From Myotis daubentonii (Eukaryota > Chordata > Mammalia > Chiroptera > Vespertilionidae), in assembly GCF_963259705.1 (NCBI RefSeq), contig NC_081840.1, positions 4,025,062 to 4,089,061 on the forward strand: DNA of 64,000 bases, read 5' to 3'. Each line of letters opens with the position of its first letter. Position 1 is the stretch's first letter. A program made the position numbers and the translations under genes. Below the pieces are notes generated by a model that did not search any database, was not told the DNA's origin, and saw only the letters and a program-made list of their open reading frames with translations. This document shows positions 11,122 through 22,607 of this stretch, piece by piece.

Positions 11122-11704
11122 ATGGACTATATGGCTGGCTTTGTTGCAGGTAACCAAGACAAGGTTCAGCAGACCTTCTCTGTACAGAGCTAGATCATGA
11201 ACGTTTCAGGCTTGGCAAGCCACAAGGTCTGGGTCATGGCCACCCAGCTCTGTGGGTTCTGAGCAGAAGCAGCCCTCAGCAACATGCCAGCGAGTAGGCC
11301 CAACTGCGCTGATATGGGACTTTACTCCTGGACACTGAGATTAGAATTTCATATCATTTTCACCTTTTCAAGTATTCTTCCTTTGAATTTTTTTTTTTAA
11401 TCCTGTAAGAACCAGCCTCCACTCCCAGACCATGCAAAGCGGACGATGGCCAGGTGGCCCGGCAGGAGTAAGTTTGCCTCTTACCTTCTTACCGCCATGA
11501 CATCATCAGGGTCCTTGCTAAAGGTGCGAGTTAGAAAATGCAGGCTCTGCGGTGTGAGGCAGCCCCTCGTCCTGCCCAGACACTCCGTTTGCACGGGGAA
11601 GGTGGGGGCACGTCCTCAACAGTCACTGCTGTCATTAGGAGGAATGGTGGGTAATGGTATGAGGAGGAGTGGCTGCCTTACTGAGCGACCTTTTCCTGGG
11701 CACT
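11122..11704. other. Unannotated non-repetitive stretch
   Basis: No exon or repeat recognised. A short poly-T tract lies at 11388-11398. Confidence 0.4.
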
Positions 11705-11875
11705 TCCCCAGGCCAGGCACAGTTCCACATGCCTTTCCAACTCCTTAACCCTTAGATCCACACCATGAGGTCGGTATTCTTTCTACCACTGCTTCGCAAA
11801 TGAGGAAACTGAGGCCAGGGATGGGCTAACTCGCCAGAGGGCACACTGCTGATGAGAGGTGGATCCAGAGCCTCT
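11705..11875 (-). mobile_element. MIR SINE fragment
   Basis: A clear minus-strand MIR order: 'ggccaggcacagttccac', 'caaatgaggaaactgaggc', and a 'gagaggtggatccagagcc' end. Confidence 0.75.
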
Positions 11876-11984
11876 GGGCCTGGGGTCAGAGTGGGAATGT
11901 GGGCCGCGCCCATGGAAGCACAGTGCGGGAGCCCAGAACTCAGGCCAGAGATCAGGACTCCACCCACGTGCCAGTTCTAGGACC

Positions 11985-12095
11985 AAGCACCCACCCTCTG
12001 GGCCTCAGTTTCCCCAGTGGTGGAACAGGCCATGATTGTACCAAGTTCATAAAGTGAGGTTGAGGAATAAGAATCAATGGTCGGTAACCAGTGCC
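11985..12095 (+). mobile_element. MIR SINE fragment
   Basis: 'gggcctcagtttccccagtg' is the conserved MIR block, followed by a decayed 'gtgaggttgaggaataagaa' segment. Confidence 0.6.
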
Positions 12096-14488
12096 TGATC
12101 ATGTGGGCAGATGTTTCCATTCGCTATGAATTACACACGTTTTCAATAACTTGGCCACACGTGCTGTGGTGCCGTATTGCTTTGAAATGGCCCCTTTCTG
12201 ACTTGGAGAGGTTCTTCTTGAGTCATTTTATTGCATCAGGATTTGGCCCATGAGGCTGTGCTCACTCCACCACAAACATAAAGTCTGTGGTATTTTAAAC
12301 AGCCTGGATGAGTCCTGAGGGTCTTACAGACAGGCCCTGGGCCCCCCAGGAGTTCACACGGAGTCCCACACTTGGTGTGGTCTGGACCCAAGTGACACGA
12401 AGCACGCTTAGAGGATGCAGAATCTGTGAGCTCTGAGGAACCTGGAGGGGGGTCTGGTCTGTCCCCTAGCTCTGAGGGCACCACATGCAAATCAGGGCCA
12501 TCAGTGCTCTGGCTGCAGGGATCCCTGGCTCCTCTCACGGGGAAATCCATGCATCAGCTCAGCTAAACTCCACCCGGGTTTACGTGAAGCCTGGATTGTT
12601 TTAGGTGATGGGATTCCTAAGTTTTGGGTACACTTGTTTTCTTTTCAGTTGGTTTTAAAATCAAGACTGGAACCTGCCACCACTCCCCCGGTGCCCCCCC
12701 TGCAGGAAGTGCCAGCGACTTGACCACCTGATGTGCAGGGTAAAGGCCACATGCAGGGCCCTTCAGACTCTAGCTCCCCCCCAGGAGCCGCAGCGGTTCC
12801 GCAGTGCTGTGACTGCCTGTCAAGCATCTGAAAGCATGCACCAGCCTCTCTGAAACTGGGGTGCACCTTCACATGAGGGGCAGCTCAGGAGGCACACTCT
12901 CCCCGCTTCGGCTGGGGACAGCCATGGCCCTGCCCTGGAGCCTGCTCCTGTGCACGCATCGGAGGGCAGCCCTGCAACGTGAAGAGATAAAAGCAACAGG
13001 AGCGAAGGGCACAGCCCCTGCCAGGCCCCTAGGAATCACAAGCCCGGGTCCTGGGAAGGTGGCAAACTAGTCAGGTTAGCCGCACTCCCAGGAAGAGCCC
13101 ACAACCTGCTGTTTCACCCAGTTGTGAGGCTGACTTAATAGCCCAGCACCAGTGACTTAATTCTTTCGTAAATTGTTTTAAGAAACACTGTTTCACCAGT
13201 GCTCTTGTGGGCAGGGAGGGTGACACTGCCCCGGGGGGTGGGGGGAGGGAGACCAAAACATGGACTCAACAAGAGAAGCGGATGAGGAAAGTTGCGGTCA
13301 GTGCACGAGTCCTGAGGCTGCCGGCTCCATCTGTCTGTCCTGTTACCAGGAGCGTGACACATGGTAAGACCCGTCTCCCTGAGTGGGAGGACTTCTCCCT
13401 GTAGGTGTAAATGGAAGTTCTAAGAATAAGAAAGCCTCGTGCCACAGTTCTATTGTCAATATTCCCTCTTATTCTTTCTTCCCTTTTCCTTAGAGGCAGG
13501 AAGGTATTGCTTCATCTTACACCTGACGGCATCTTAGAGCCAGCAACCTGGTGTGTGGTTACCATGGTCACCATGGGAGCAGGGGCCCAGGAGAAGAGAA
13601 TAGCCTTCACCCTGAGGACTCACCATCCAGTGTGACAGGGCATCAGGCCCAGGTCCTCTAGGCGTCATCTCCCCGAAGTCTCCCTTACTCTTGGGGTGCA
13701 CCCACTTACCCTTCAAGGCTCCACTGAGCTATTTCCTAGAGATGGCCTCATCTCTCACTGCCGCGGAGTTAACGCTTCCTTGGGGTTATGGGTTCCAGAG
13801 CCGCCAAGCACTTTGGTTTCAACTCTGGCATCTCTGCTGGAACAGGACGATGGAGGCTGCTAGATCTCTGTTCCTTCATCTGTGTGGTGCGTGTACCTCA
13901 CGCTCAGCTGGCGTGGCTGATCTGGGGATTTGATACATTACTACCTGGGGGCACTGAGGAGGCGCCTGGCAGAGGGGAGGTGGAGCTGACGGTTAGCCTG
14001 CGCCATGTCCGCACGGAGCTACTGCGATTAGGTTCATGGTGACATGGGCCTGTGTGCAGCGGCCCGGGAGCTGGAGCCACATCCGATGGCCTCGTTTCTC
14101 TCCCTGCACGTGGGCAGCATTTGGCTCAGGGTAGGGAGTTGATCATTAAGCCTTTCAATAAACACTTATTAAATCAAACACCCAGTAAGCATAGGCCAGC
14201 GCTCTAAGCTGTGGTTACAGGGAGCTTGAACAACATTTGTTGAGTGAATTAAGGAATGATTATTCAGTTTGCAAAAAATAGGTGGTGCCCAGAAGACCAC
14301 CGGGCACCCCTGGCTTGGCCAAGGGCAGGACTCCGGAGGCCATCAGCTGATAACAGGCCACCGACTCCGGATGCGATCTTTACATCATGTTTTCCTGCTT
14401 CCGTTTGAACTAACAAATGTTCTCTTGATATTGCAGCCAGCACACCTGCTAGCAAGGTGTTCAACGGCACTCAGGCTCAACCTAATTT
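12096..14488. other. GC-rich non-repetitive stretch
   Basis: About 2.4 kb with no confidently recognised repeat. 14150-14260 shows weak MIR/L2-like words ('aataaacacttattaaatca'). Many short open frames occur in all phases, as expected for GC-rich DNA; none has a recognisable domain or convincing splice-site context. Confidence 0.4.
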
Positions 14489-14992
14489 TTCTTTTTTTTA
14501 ATTGCATTTATTGGGGTGACATTGGTTCATAAAACTGTATAGGTTTCAGGTATACCACCATTCTACAGTACATCATCTGTATACTGTATTGTATGTTCAC
14601 CACCCCAAGTCAAGTCTCCTTCCACACCATTTATCCCAATTTATCCTCTTCCACCTCCCCCTTTCCTCTGGAAATCACCATAATGCCTGTGTCTGTGAGT
14701 CTTCCTTTCTTTCTTTTTCTTTATTTAATCCATTTACCCCCTCACCCAACCCCAGTCCCTCCTCTCTGAAAGCTGTCTGTCTGTTCCCTGTATCCATGAG
14801 TTTGTACCCATGTTGTTTATTAGCTTATTTTGTTTGGTAGATTCCACACAAAAGTAACATTATATAGTACCTGGTTTTCTCTGACTGGCTTATTTCACTT
14901 AACATGATAATCTCTAGGTCCCCTCAATGTGTTGCAAAGAGCACAATTTCCTTCTTTTTTATGGCTGAGTAGTGTTCCATTGTGTGAACTAA
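14489..14992 (-). mobile_element. L1 3' fragment, minus orientation
   Basis: From the left: 'attgcatttattggggtgac' and 'tataggtttcaggtatacc' (3' UTR complement). To the right come 'cttatttcacttaacatgat' and 'ttatggctgagtagtgttcc', the classic complement of the end of L1 ORF2. It is 5' truncated and contains no intact frame. Confidence 0.9.
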
Positions 14993-17100
14993 GTCTTTCA
15001 AGGCTATCTCTGACTCGGCCAGGACCATGGGGCTCTTCATCATATTAAAGCTCTCCACCTAGAGGAGTCTGGGAGATTTAGATGCCAAGTGTTCCAACTT
15101 CAGTTACTCCCGAACCCTCCCTCTGTTCTACCCATCGTCTCAGCCAAGAAACTCACTTCCGGCCGGTAACCTTTTCCTTTGCTCGGCACTTCCAAGCTGA
15201 CTCAGACTCCATTCATCTTCCCATTCTCTGTTGGTTCTGTTTTGGTTTCTCTGTGTCCTTCCTCCCCAAGGGGGACACTCTAGGTAGCACTTGTGTTCGC
15301 TGCCATCCAGCCCGGGGATCCGCCTTCCCTTTGACACCCTCATAGGTAACTTCCCTGCTTTCTCCTCACCCCGTAGCTTTGATAAGAAGGGGGTACACAC
15401 ATAACCCTGCTCTCCGAGTATTTCTGAGTTGCTGCCTCTGGGCATAGGGTCAGTCTGTTTCTGGACCTATGTTAGTTTTGGCTGATGAGACGTGAGCTGA
15501 AGAAACAAAGGCCACATCTAGCCACACTATTCATTTACACACAAAGCCCCTCCAGGTCCCTTTGTCCCTTTGCTCTGTGACCAGCAGCATCGAGATGGCA
15601 GCTGACCCATCAGCAACACTCTTAGAATGAGGAGGTCAGAGGCAGACCTATGACCGACCTAGAGCGTGAGAAAGGAGTAAAGTGTAGTTGGTGTAAATTA
15701 CAAACATCTGAGGGTTTCCTGCTACCACTTTCTACAACCTTAACCTACATTTCCTTCCAGGTTATAATGGCCCAGTCATGGTCTGTGCAATGTGGATGAA
15801 GTCCATGTAACTTTTTTCATAAGGCATCAGCCAAACATTTCACGATCTGTAAATGTGCATCCATGTGCTTCTTATGCTAAATGCCCTACGCTATGTTGCC
15901 GAGTCGTGTGCTGACGACCCAATCCTGGCATTTCTTGCAGTTGAAAAGTAGCCTAAAGCTGCCTAACAGAAATGTTACTCTTTAGTGGGAGGGGCTGGAA
16001 TAGATGATGGTGGCGGACAGCCTTATGAGCCATTGTGTCTGATGCAGGGTTCGCTTAGGCTCATTCATAGTGTGGAGTCATTTCCAAAAGCCGGTCGCCC
16101 CTCCGCGTGGCAGTGGCATCTAATATTTCTAAACATATTTCGCTCAGTGACACCTTAATGGTATACAATAACACTGGGCCTCCCTCTCAGAAAAATGGAT
16201 ACTCTCATTTCTCTAAACGTTGGGCCTTTAGCTTCAACCATTTCCATTTAAATGCAAATTTCAATCATGCTGCCTTTCTGGGTGCCAATGTGAGAGTGTG
16301 TGGAACTGGTAGCAGCTGGAATCCAAATTTCAGGGGCTGGGAGCTGCTCCCTGCAGGATCCTAAACAAGTTCAAGTGGCTCCTTTTCCTCTTGTCCCCTT
16401 GGTGCTGGGATTGCCTCAGAGGAAATGCTTTGCTTCCATTGGCAGGAGTAGCCAAGTGAGGAGCAAGGATGGCACTCAGCACAGGAGACTCAGAGACGAG
16501 GGTACCACATGGAGGCCCCTGAAGTGACCCAGGCTTGTCCTTTAGTCCCGGGTGCTCACAGACAGAACCCAGGGTCCAGGGACCCCTCAGAGGGTCCCCA
16601 GCCCAGGCCTCTGTCATCCTCAAGTCCTGAGTCGAGTCCCTGCCTTCCTGGCCTGATTGACCTCTCCTTGCCTATGGACAGACTTCTGGGGCCCAGGCCA
16701 GGAGGACAACCCCTACCCCCCAGTAGGGCAGAAGGGTTGGCATAACCTGCAGAGGGGTTTGCTGAGCTAAGATTTTAGGGGTAAAGTGGGGGTGTTGATG
16801 GCCCTCAAAGTGCAACTAGTGCAAAAGCCTGGATCCACGGAGAAAGACTGCTGGGACTTCAGACAATTCGGGAAGCTTCTCTCTTAGAGGAAAACACTTA
16901 AGTTCTGGAACCATTCAGCCTTGGTTCAAATCAAACAATGTTGTTCCAATCAGACTCAATGGGATGGTGTTCAAGTGAATTGACCCGGACCTGCAGTTTT
17001 CACAAACATCAGTAGAACCAGGAATGGCAACTGCACCTCATGAGGCTGTGGTCAGGACACCCAGGCTGATCATTCACGGAAAAGGCTCAGGACAGTGCCT
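14993..17100. other. Non-repetitive stretch with a candidate conserved block
   Basis: No clear repeat. The 16090-16290 part is AT-rich and contains an octamer-like 'atgcaaat' at 16253 and ATTA-like cores, resembling a conserved non-coding element. The rest is ordinary sequence. Confidence 0.3.
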
Positions 17101-17120
17101 GAGCCCTGTGTGCGCCCTGG

Positions 17121-17168
17121 AGGGTCCTGAGGGGCAGCGCGGGGAGGGTCCTGAGGGGCAGCGCGGGG
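17121..17168. repeat. Perfect 24-bp tandem duplication
   Basis: Two exact copies of a 24-bp unit beginning agggtcctgaggggc and ending gcgcgggg lie head to tail (17121-17144 and 17145-17168). Perfect identity suggests a recent event and possible copy-number variation. Confidence 0.95.
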
Positions 17169-17387
17169 ATAAGGAGCTGGATGCAATGCTGTATGTATCC
17201 CTCCTTTGTCACGTGGTCATTCCTCTGCTTGGAGCAGAGAAATCCTTCCAGACAAAAGACCTTTACTTGCAAAGGAAAGGAGGCAGGATGTGCGGGGAGG
17301 CCTGTACGATGGCCAGCCTTGTTTTGAGACCAGAGGCAGCCTGTGGGGAGGCAGCATGGGAGAGGAGATGGGAGTGAGCCTGCTGTG

Positions 17388-17480
17388 GAAGGAAGAAAGG
17401 AAGGGAGGAAGGAAGAAAGGAAGGGAGGAAGGAAGGAAGGCAGGGAGGAAGGGAGGGAGGGAGGGAGGAAGAAAAGGAGG
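17388..17480. repeat. (GGAA)n purine tract
   Basis: About 90 bp of GGAA/GGGA repeats. GGAA arrays can be bound by ETS-family factors, but nothing else here suggests a regulatory role. Confidence 0.93.
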
Positions 17481-18690
17481 AAGTGTGCTTTTGTAGCCAG
17501 TGAGCCCATGTGTGAGCCTCAGACCTCAGGCTTGCTGGGCAGAAACCACATGTCATCATCATTGAGAGCCGGTAGAATTTATTTAATGTTCTGTCCCCTA
17601 GTGGGTAGTGGGATGTGTCTGAGTGAAGATGCAGGCGGCTCTAGATTGCATTCCTGGGAGACAGTGTCAGGGCCACGGGAGGAGCCACACTATGAGGCGC
17701 AGTGGAGCAGCTCTGAGGAGGGTCTTTGCACCGCCTACACGCTTCTGAGAACAGAACTCACCAAAACCTGATCCCTGGTCAAGCTGAGCATTGGCTGCTG
17801 GGTGGAGAAGCAGAGAAAACCGAGCTCTATGTAGCAGGTAAAATACAGAGCTAAACAGATGTGATTGGGACTGATCATGACCTGGAAAGCAAGCGAAGGT
17901 GGGTGGCGTTCACCCCAGGCTGGTTCGTGTAAGTGTCTTGGTCAGAGGACCCAGAGGGGGGCTGATGTCCAGCTGGGAGGGTTTCCAGGTTTGCCTTGTA
18001 GAGTGTTGTGAAGAGACGAGGGCACAGACGTGAAAGACAGCAGCAGGGGAAGGCAAGGGCTGGTAATGCAGCTGAACAAGAGCCCATGGCCACAGAAGAG
18101 CCAATCAGAGCAAATTAGGGGAGTGCATGCCTGGATGGGGTTCTTCTATGAGATCAGGAATTTCTTAAGAGCAGGAAGGAGGTCGCACTGAGAGGAGACA
18201 TGCTTGCTATGTGCTCGTTCATCAAATGGATGGATAAAGGCATGGATGGCTGAGTGACTTTGTGGATGGGCTCACTAAATGCTTCTTCTTCCTCCCACTT
18301 ACATCTCCAGCAGGGCTCACCTGCTCTTCCCTCTGCCAGTGGTGCCCCTCCCTGACCTCTCCCACTGGTGGCCCCATCTTGTCATTTGGCTTCTGCTCAG
18401 ATATCCATCAGCCAACCCCTAGGGGCCAGCTCCTCTGCCTGTGACCCCATCACTTGTCACTCACCATCACGCAGCCCTGACCCATGATGTTCCAGCCACT
18501 CACCCATCGTAGGAACCCGCTGGAGCTGTGTGTGTTGGGTATCGTGTGCTCCCCAGCCGGCCCTGGATTGCCAGCTGCACTAGAGCGCAGGGTGTGGGGA
18601 TCTGCTCACCTCTATTTTCCCAGAATCAGAGGCTGACCCATGGCAGATGCTCAATGACTCTTGGTAGAATTTATCATTGACTCTGTATCC
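17481..18690. other. Unannotated non-repetitive stretch
   Basis: No confident repeat or exon. The 142-codon frame ending at 17771 begins inside the GGAA array and is not credible as a gene. Confidence 0.4.
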
Positions 18691-18828
18691 ACCTTCCTGT
18701 AGCTACTGTTTGTAGAGCACGGAGGTCATCCTAGGCCCTGTTCTTCACAGTCATTCCTGCAGATCTTCGTGCTTCTATGAAAATAGATACTATCAACCGC
18801 ACTTTATAGATTGGCAGCCTTAAAAATG
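18691..18828 (-). mobile_element. MIR-like fragment
   Basis: 'tgtttgtagagcacggagg', 'ctgcagatcttcgtgcttc' and 'gcactttatagattggcag' follow the minus-strand MIR order with strong divergence. Confidence 0.5.
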
Positions 18829-18830
18829 TG

Positions 18831-18832
18831 TG

Positions 18833-18885
<53 letters not shown>
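18831..18885. repeat. (CA)n microsatellite
   Basis: A short CG run is followed by about 45 bp of pure CA repeat. Confidence 0.97.
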
Positions 18886-18887
<2 letters not shown>

Positions 18888-20264
18888 TTGTTCTTTGAGG
18901 ATGAAGCCCCTGCAGATCTCTGTAAGTAATGGGAAAGGTCCGAACTTTGTGGGCTGGGACCAGCTGGCCAAGAACCCAAGACACAGGGGGCAAGCAGGGC
19001 GAGCATTTAAGAACATCCCCTCCCCGGGCCAGTCCCGGTTTCCCAGGGCCAGGAATGCACAAGGCACGGCAGGCTGGCTCCCAGCAGATGGGGCGCCCTC
19101 CCTGCGGGGCAGGGCCGGGCTAACTGGAGGCAGATGTTGCAGCTTCAGGAGTCAGGCCGGTCCCTGTATGTTTGGGAGAACTTGAAAGAATTCTGGAAGA
19201 GCCATCAATCTTGGACTGGAGCCTTTTATCAACCTCTAATTTATCATGGTCTCTTAATTACTTTGACTGGAGAAGTCGTAATCCATATGTATTGGAAATT
19301 TGGTCGGCACTGGCCTGCTTCTCATGACCAGGGCAGTTCTTGACACATGTGATTTAACTTAGGGCGATTCCGCTCGGCGGCCACTTGCTTCTCGGTCCCT
19401 TTGCTGGCAGGGCTCAGCCACGCCGCAGACGTTCTCTGACCATCTCCGTGGCGCCCAGTCCCGCACTTGCCCGCAAGAGACAAGCAGGAGGAAGAGAGAA
19501 TCACTCTCAAGCAACCTGATCTTGACTGGAGGAAACAGACAAGCAGACAATTCTCCTTGACAGTGATAAATGGCACAGGGGCCCAGCAGGGGCTGCTGTG
19601 TAGCAACCAAGGAAAGGCACATGCGTAAGCCAAGGGCATCAGGGGCGGCTGCGTATAGGAGGCAACACCCTGTCCTGAGACGTGAAGGCCTTTGCAAATG
19701 AGGACCGTGCAAAGGCCTGGAAGAAGCAGATAACATGGAATGTTGGAGAATTAAAATTCGCCAACTGTGGCTGAAATTGTAGCAGGCAACTGCAGGCATG
19801 TGGATGGGGCCTGGCACATGGTAGCACCTCTTCTCTGAGCTCCAGACAACCCAACGTGCCTACTCAGCATCTCTATTTGGTTGGCTGATGGGCCATCTCA
19901 CACCCAATATGGCAAAAATGTGGCCAAAACTCTTGCTTCCTCACCTCCCCTGCTCTCTGCTCCCAAACCTACCCCATCTCCATGCTTCCCTGCCTCAGTC
20001 TATGGTGCCACCATGTAGCCATTCAGTCAGCCCCGACCTGGAAGCCAGATTTCCTTCTTCTCTTTCCTAAAGTCCCTCATCCAGTCCATCCAAGAGTTCT
20101 GCTGGCTTATCTTCAAAAGGGGTCCGAGTCTGTTTATCTGTCCCCCCCCACCCCAATTTCAGCCAAATTGAGGAAATGAGCTCCTCTTCACCCTCCTTCT
20201 TCCTCCCTCATCTTATCTTTCAAATCTTTGCCCAATTGCTGGGTCTTAGCCATCCCAGATCACC
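18886..20264. other. Non-repetitive stretch with a candidate conserved block at about 19180-19320
   Basis: 19180-19320 is repeat-free and AT-rich ('cctctaatttatcatggtct', 'cttaattactttgactgg'), with homeodomain-type cores; it is a candidate conserved element by appearance. The rest has only chance open frames, including antiparallel ones at 19322-19854. Confidence 0.3.
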
Positions 20265-20335
20265 ACCTACTGGCTGTGTGACTGTGGACATGGTGCTTAA
20301 ACTCTCTGCCTCCATGTGTAACTGTCAGAAGGATA
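20265..20335 (+). mobile_element. MIR SINE core fragment
   Basis: 'ctggctgtgtgactgtgg' and 'cttaaactctctgcctcc' are the conserved MIR core words. Confidence 0.65.
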
Positions 20336-20695
20336 TGAGGAAGCACCCACTGGGAAAGTTGTCTGCAAAGAGATTGCAGAATTATGTGCGTAAAATGCTC
20401 AAGCCATTGGATGTCCCACTGCACCTGCGCAGTGACGAGGAGCTAGAATGAAACACAGCAGGGCAGGGCCACCAGTGACGCTAGAATTCGTTTGGAATTC
20501 AAACAACATTGCAGCCCCGGGGCTGGCCTGGTCACAGGATGAGGAAAATGGCCCTGTGAGAAGATTCAGTCCTCAGAGGTTTGATGGTTCAGCAGTCAGA
20601 CTTCTTTGGGTTAATGTTTTCGCATCTAAAGAAGTGGGAATTGTAATATTTTCCTCTTGTTGAGGTATTTTGTGAGAACTTGGGCACACACTGTA
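20336..20695. other. Unannotated non-repetitive stretch
   Basis: Nothing recognised. It borders the inverted 36-bp copy at 20696. Confidence 0.35.
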
Positions 20696-20731
20696 AGCTG
20701 TTTGAACAGATGTGAACATTTGGCAAAATCA
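20696..20731 (+). repeat. 36-bp segment with a near-identical inverted copy at 25192-25227
   Basis: The segment starts agctgtttgaacagatgtg. Its reverse complement occurs 4.5 kb away with one mismatch in 36 bp, and the match stops sharply at both ends. I do not recognise the family. Confidence 0.85.
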
Positions 20732-20734
20732 TGA

Positions 20735-20845
20735 ATGGTCCACTTTACACACAAGGAAACTGAGGCAGGGTGTCCCAGTGAGTAGGCTAGGTCACATAGT
20801 GGCTACATGTCAGACTACCCATGTCAGACTCCAGAACCTGTGCCC
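20735..20845 (-). mobile_element. MIR SINE fragment
   Basis: 'cacacaaggaaactgaggc' followed by 'ctaggtcacatagtggcta' is the minus-strand MIR core. Confidence 0.6.
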
Positions 20846-20862
20846 TGGACCACAGGAGGGAT

Positions 20863-20874
20863 GGGGGGGGGGGG
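20863..20874. repeat. Poly-G run of 12
   Basis: An uninterrupted G run within a G-rich context. Its length may be unreliable in sequencing. Confidence 0.9.
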
Positions 20875-21799
20875 CTGCAGCTCCCTACATGGCAGCAGGA
20901 AGGAACTCAGCCCAGGACACAGGAGGCCGTTAGAGAAAAGCTGGGGGTGCCACTGTGTGACCAAAGGACTGTCCTATTGACCCCAGGGGATGCGCTCTGA
21001 GAACCCAGAGCACACACTCTCCGTCCTCCTGTGTCTGGGACACACAGTCCCACCTCCATGTCTCCATGAGTAGGATCTGTTGTAAGGGCCCAGGAGACAC
21101 CCATGGCCTGTGCCTCCTGGAAATATCAGCGAGAAGTCTCAAAAGCTCCATCAAGCAGCACCAAGAAAACCTGGGACAATGCTGGCCACACTGCGATTTT
21201 GCCTGGCCCAGAATAGTGCCTGGGGCAGCTTATACTCATTTCCCAGGTAGCCGTCTCTTTTTTGCACACCGGCCACGAAGTAATGGGACCTGCCCCCAGG
21301 GGCTGTCCACCCCGGGGTGGGCTGTGGGGCATGGACATGGACCCCTTGGGAAGCACACTTTAGGGTCCCACCTCCCCGCCTTTGTCCAGTTTTCCTTGTG
21401 AGATTGTTTGTCTTTGGTGAAGGAGCAAGAGCACTGGAACACTCATGAGAAGATAGTTTTAGATTCTCATTAAAGTTGCCCCTGACGCCACGTTCATTAG
21501 AGCCACCCTGTTGGCAAAGATTCGCTCAGACTCTACCACATGGATTCAGATTCTGTTGCATATGGAGGGAAGTCAGCGTGAGCTCTGTAACTTCCTAGGG
21601 AAAGGGGAATGTTGGATACAAACGGGTCCCATCTGTCTGGCCTGGCCCGTGCTTTTGCTCCCAGGCCTGAGGCGACCCTGTCTCATCCTCGCTCTATCTG
21701 CTACGGGACTCCATGCTCTGCCCTGGCATCAGCGTTTCTTTAGAAACCAAAGATTTCCTTCAAGTTTGGCTCAGACGTGGACCTTCCCTTCTGTTCTGG
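20875..21799. other. Unannotated non-repetitive stretch
   Basis: No repeat or exon recognised. Overlapping frames of about 70-110 codons exist on both strands. Confidence 0.4.
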
Positions 21800-21966
21800 T
21801 TTAAATAGTGTCCCCCGAATACTTGTACCAACTGGAAGCTCAGAATGCAGCCTTATTTGGGAATAGGGTCTTTGAGGTCTGATCAAGTTACAGTAAGATC
21901 CTATTGGCTTAACGAGTGAGTAAGTTACAGTAAGATCCTACTGGCTTTAGGAGTGAGTAGGTGAAG
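21800..21966 (+). mobile_element. MaLR-like LTR fragment, 5' part
   Basis: 'aatagtgtcccccgaatac', then 'ccttatttgggaataggg' and 'ctgatcaagttacag', match the start of MLT1-like LTR elements. It ends in a 37-bp tandem duplication (21885-21958). Confidence 0.6.
21885..21958. repeat. 37-bp tandem duplication
   Basis: Two copies of a unit starting aagttacagtaagatccta (with one internal difference at this point) run head to tail from 21885 and 21922. They differ at about three positions. Confidence 0.88.
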
Positions 21967-21984
21967 AAATAATACAAGGAAAAC

Positions 21985-22578
21985 TGTTGTAGTGTGAGTT
22001 GCATCCCCTCCAAGACATCTGTTGAAGTCCCAACCCCTGATACCGGAAAATGTGACCTTATTTAGAAATAACTGAGATGACATCACACTCAATTAGGGTG
22101 GGTCCTAATCCCATACGACTGGTGTCCTTATAAGAAGGGAAACAGAGACACAGGGCAAAAAATGTCATGTGAAGACGGGGATACCCAGACACGGAAGGAA
22201 GACGCCCTGTGAGGGCAGGGACAGAGACTGCAGAGATGCCACCACAAGCCACCAAAGCCCGGGGCCACCCAAAACTGGAAGAGGGAAGGGAGGACCTTCC
22301 TGTAGACTTCCTAATGCCAAACCCTTTAATACAGTTCCTCATGTTGTGGTGACCCCCAACCATAAAATTATTTTCGTTGCTATTTCATAACTGTAATTTT
22401 GCTACTGTTATGAATCATAATGTAACTATCTGATATGCTGTATGTGTTTTCTGATGGTCGCGACCCACAGGTTGAGAACCGTTGCTCTAGAGGCTTTGGA
22501 GGGAGCACGGCCCTGCCGACAGTCTAATTTTGGACTTCCAGCCTGTGGAACTGGGAGGGAATAAATATCTATGTTTAA
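21985..22578 (+). mobile_element. MaLR-like LTR fragment, interrupted by SPIN
   Basis: 'gttgaagtcccaacccctg', 'gtgaccttatttagaaat', 'ggtgtccttataagaaggg', and after the SPIN insertion 'ttttggacttccagcctgtg' and 'gggaataaatatctatg', a polyadenylation-like end. This order matches MLT1-like LTRs of mammalian MaLR elements. The subfamily name is uncertain. Confidence 0.7.
22307..22484 (-). mobile_element. SPIN (Space Invader) non-autonomous hAT element, left end lost
   Basis: Internal words 'ccctttaatacagttcctc', 'ttgtggtgacccccaacc' and 'attattttcgttgctattt', and the right terminal repeat 'ggttgagaaccgttg', match SPIN. The outermost left terminal repeat is missing, so the copy starts at 'cttcctaatgcc'. 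Right flank ctctagag (22485-22492) resembles the left flank ctgtaga (22300-22306), consistent with a worn 8-bp target duplication. SPIN is known to have entered several tetrapod lineages, including bats, horizontally. Orientation is arbitrary. Confidence 0.92.
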
Positions 22579-22579
22579 G

Positions 22580-22607
22580 CCAAAACAAAACAAAACAAAA
22601 CAAAAAC
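22580..22607. repeat. (CAAAA)n tract
   Basis: About five units of CAAAA at the 3' end of the LTR fragment. Confidence 0.9.
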
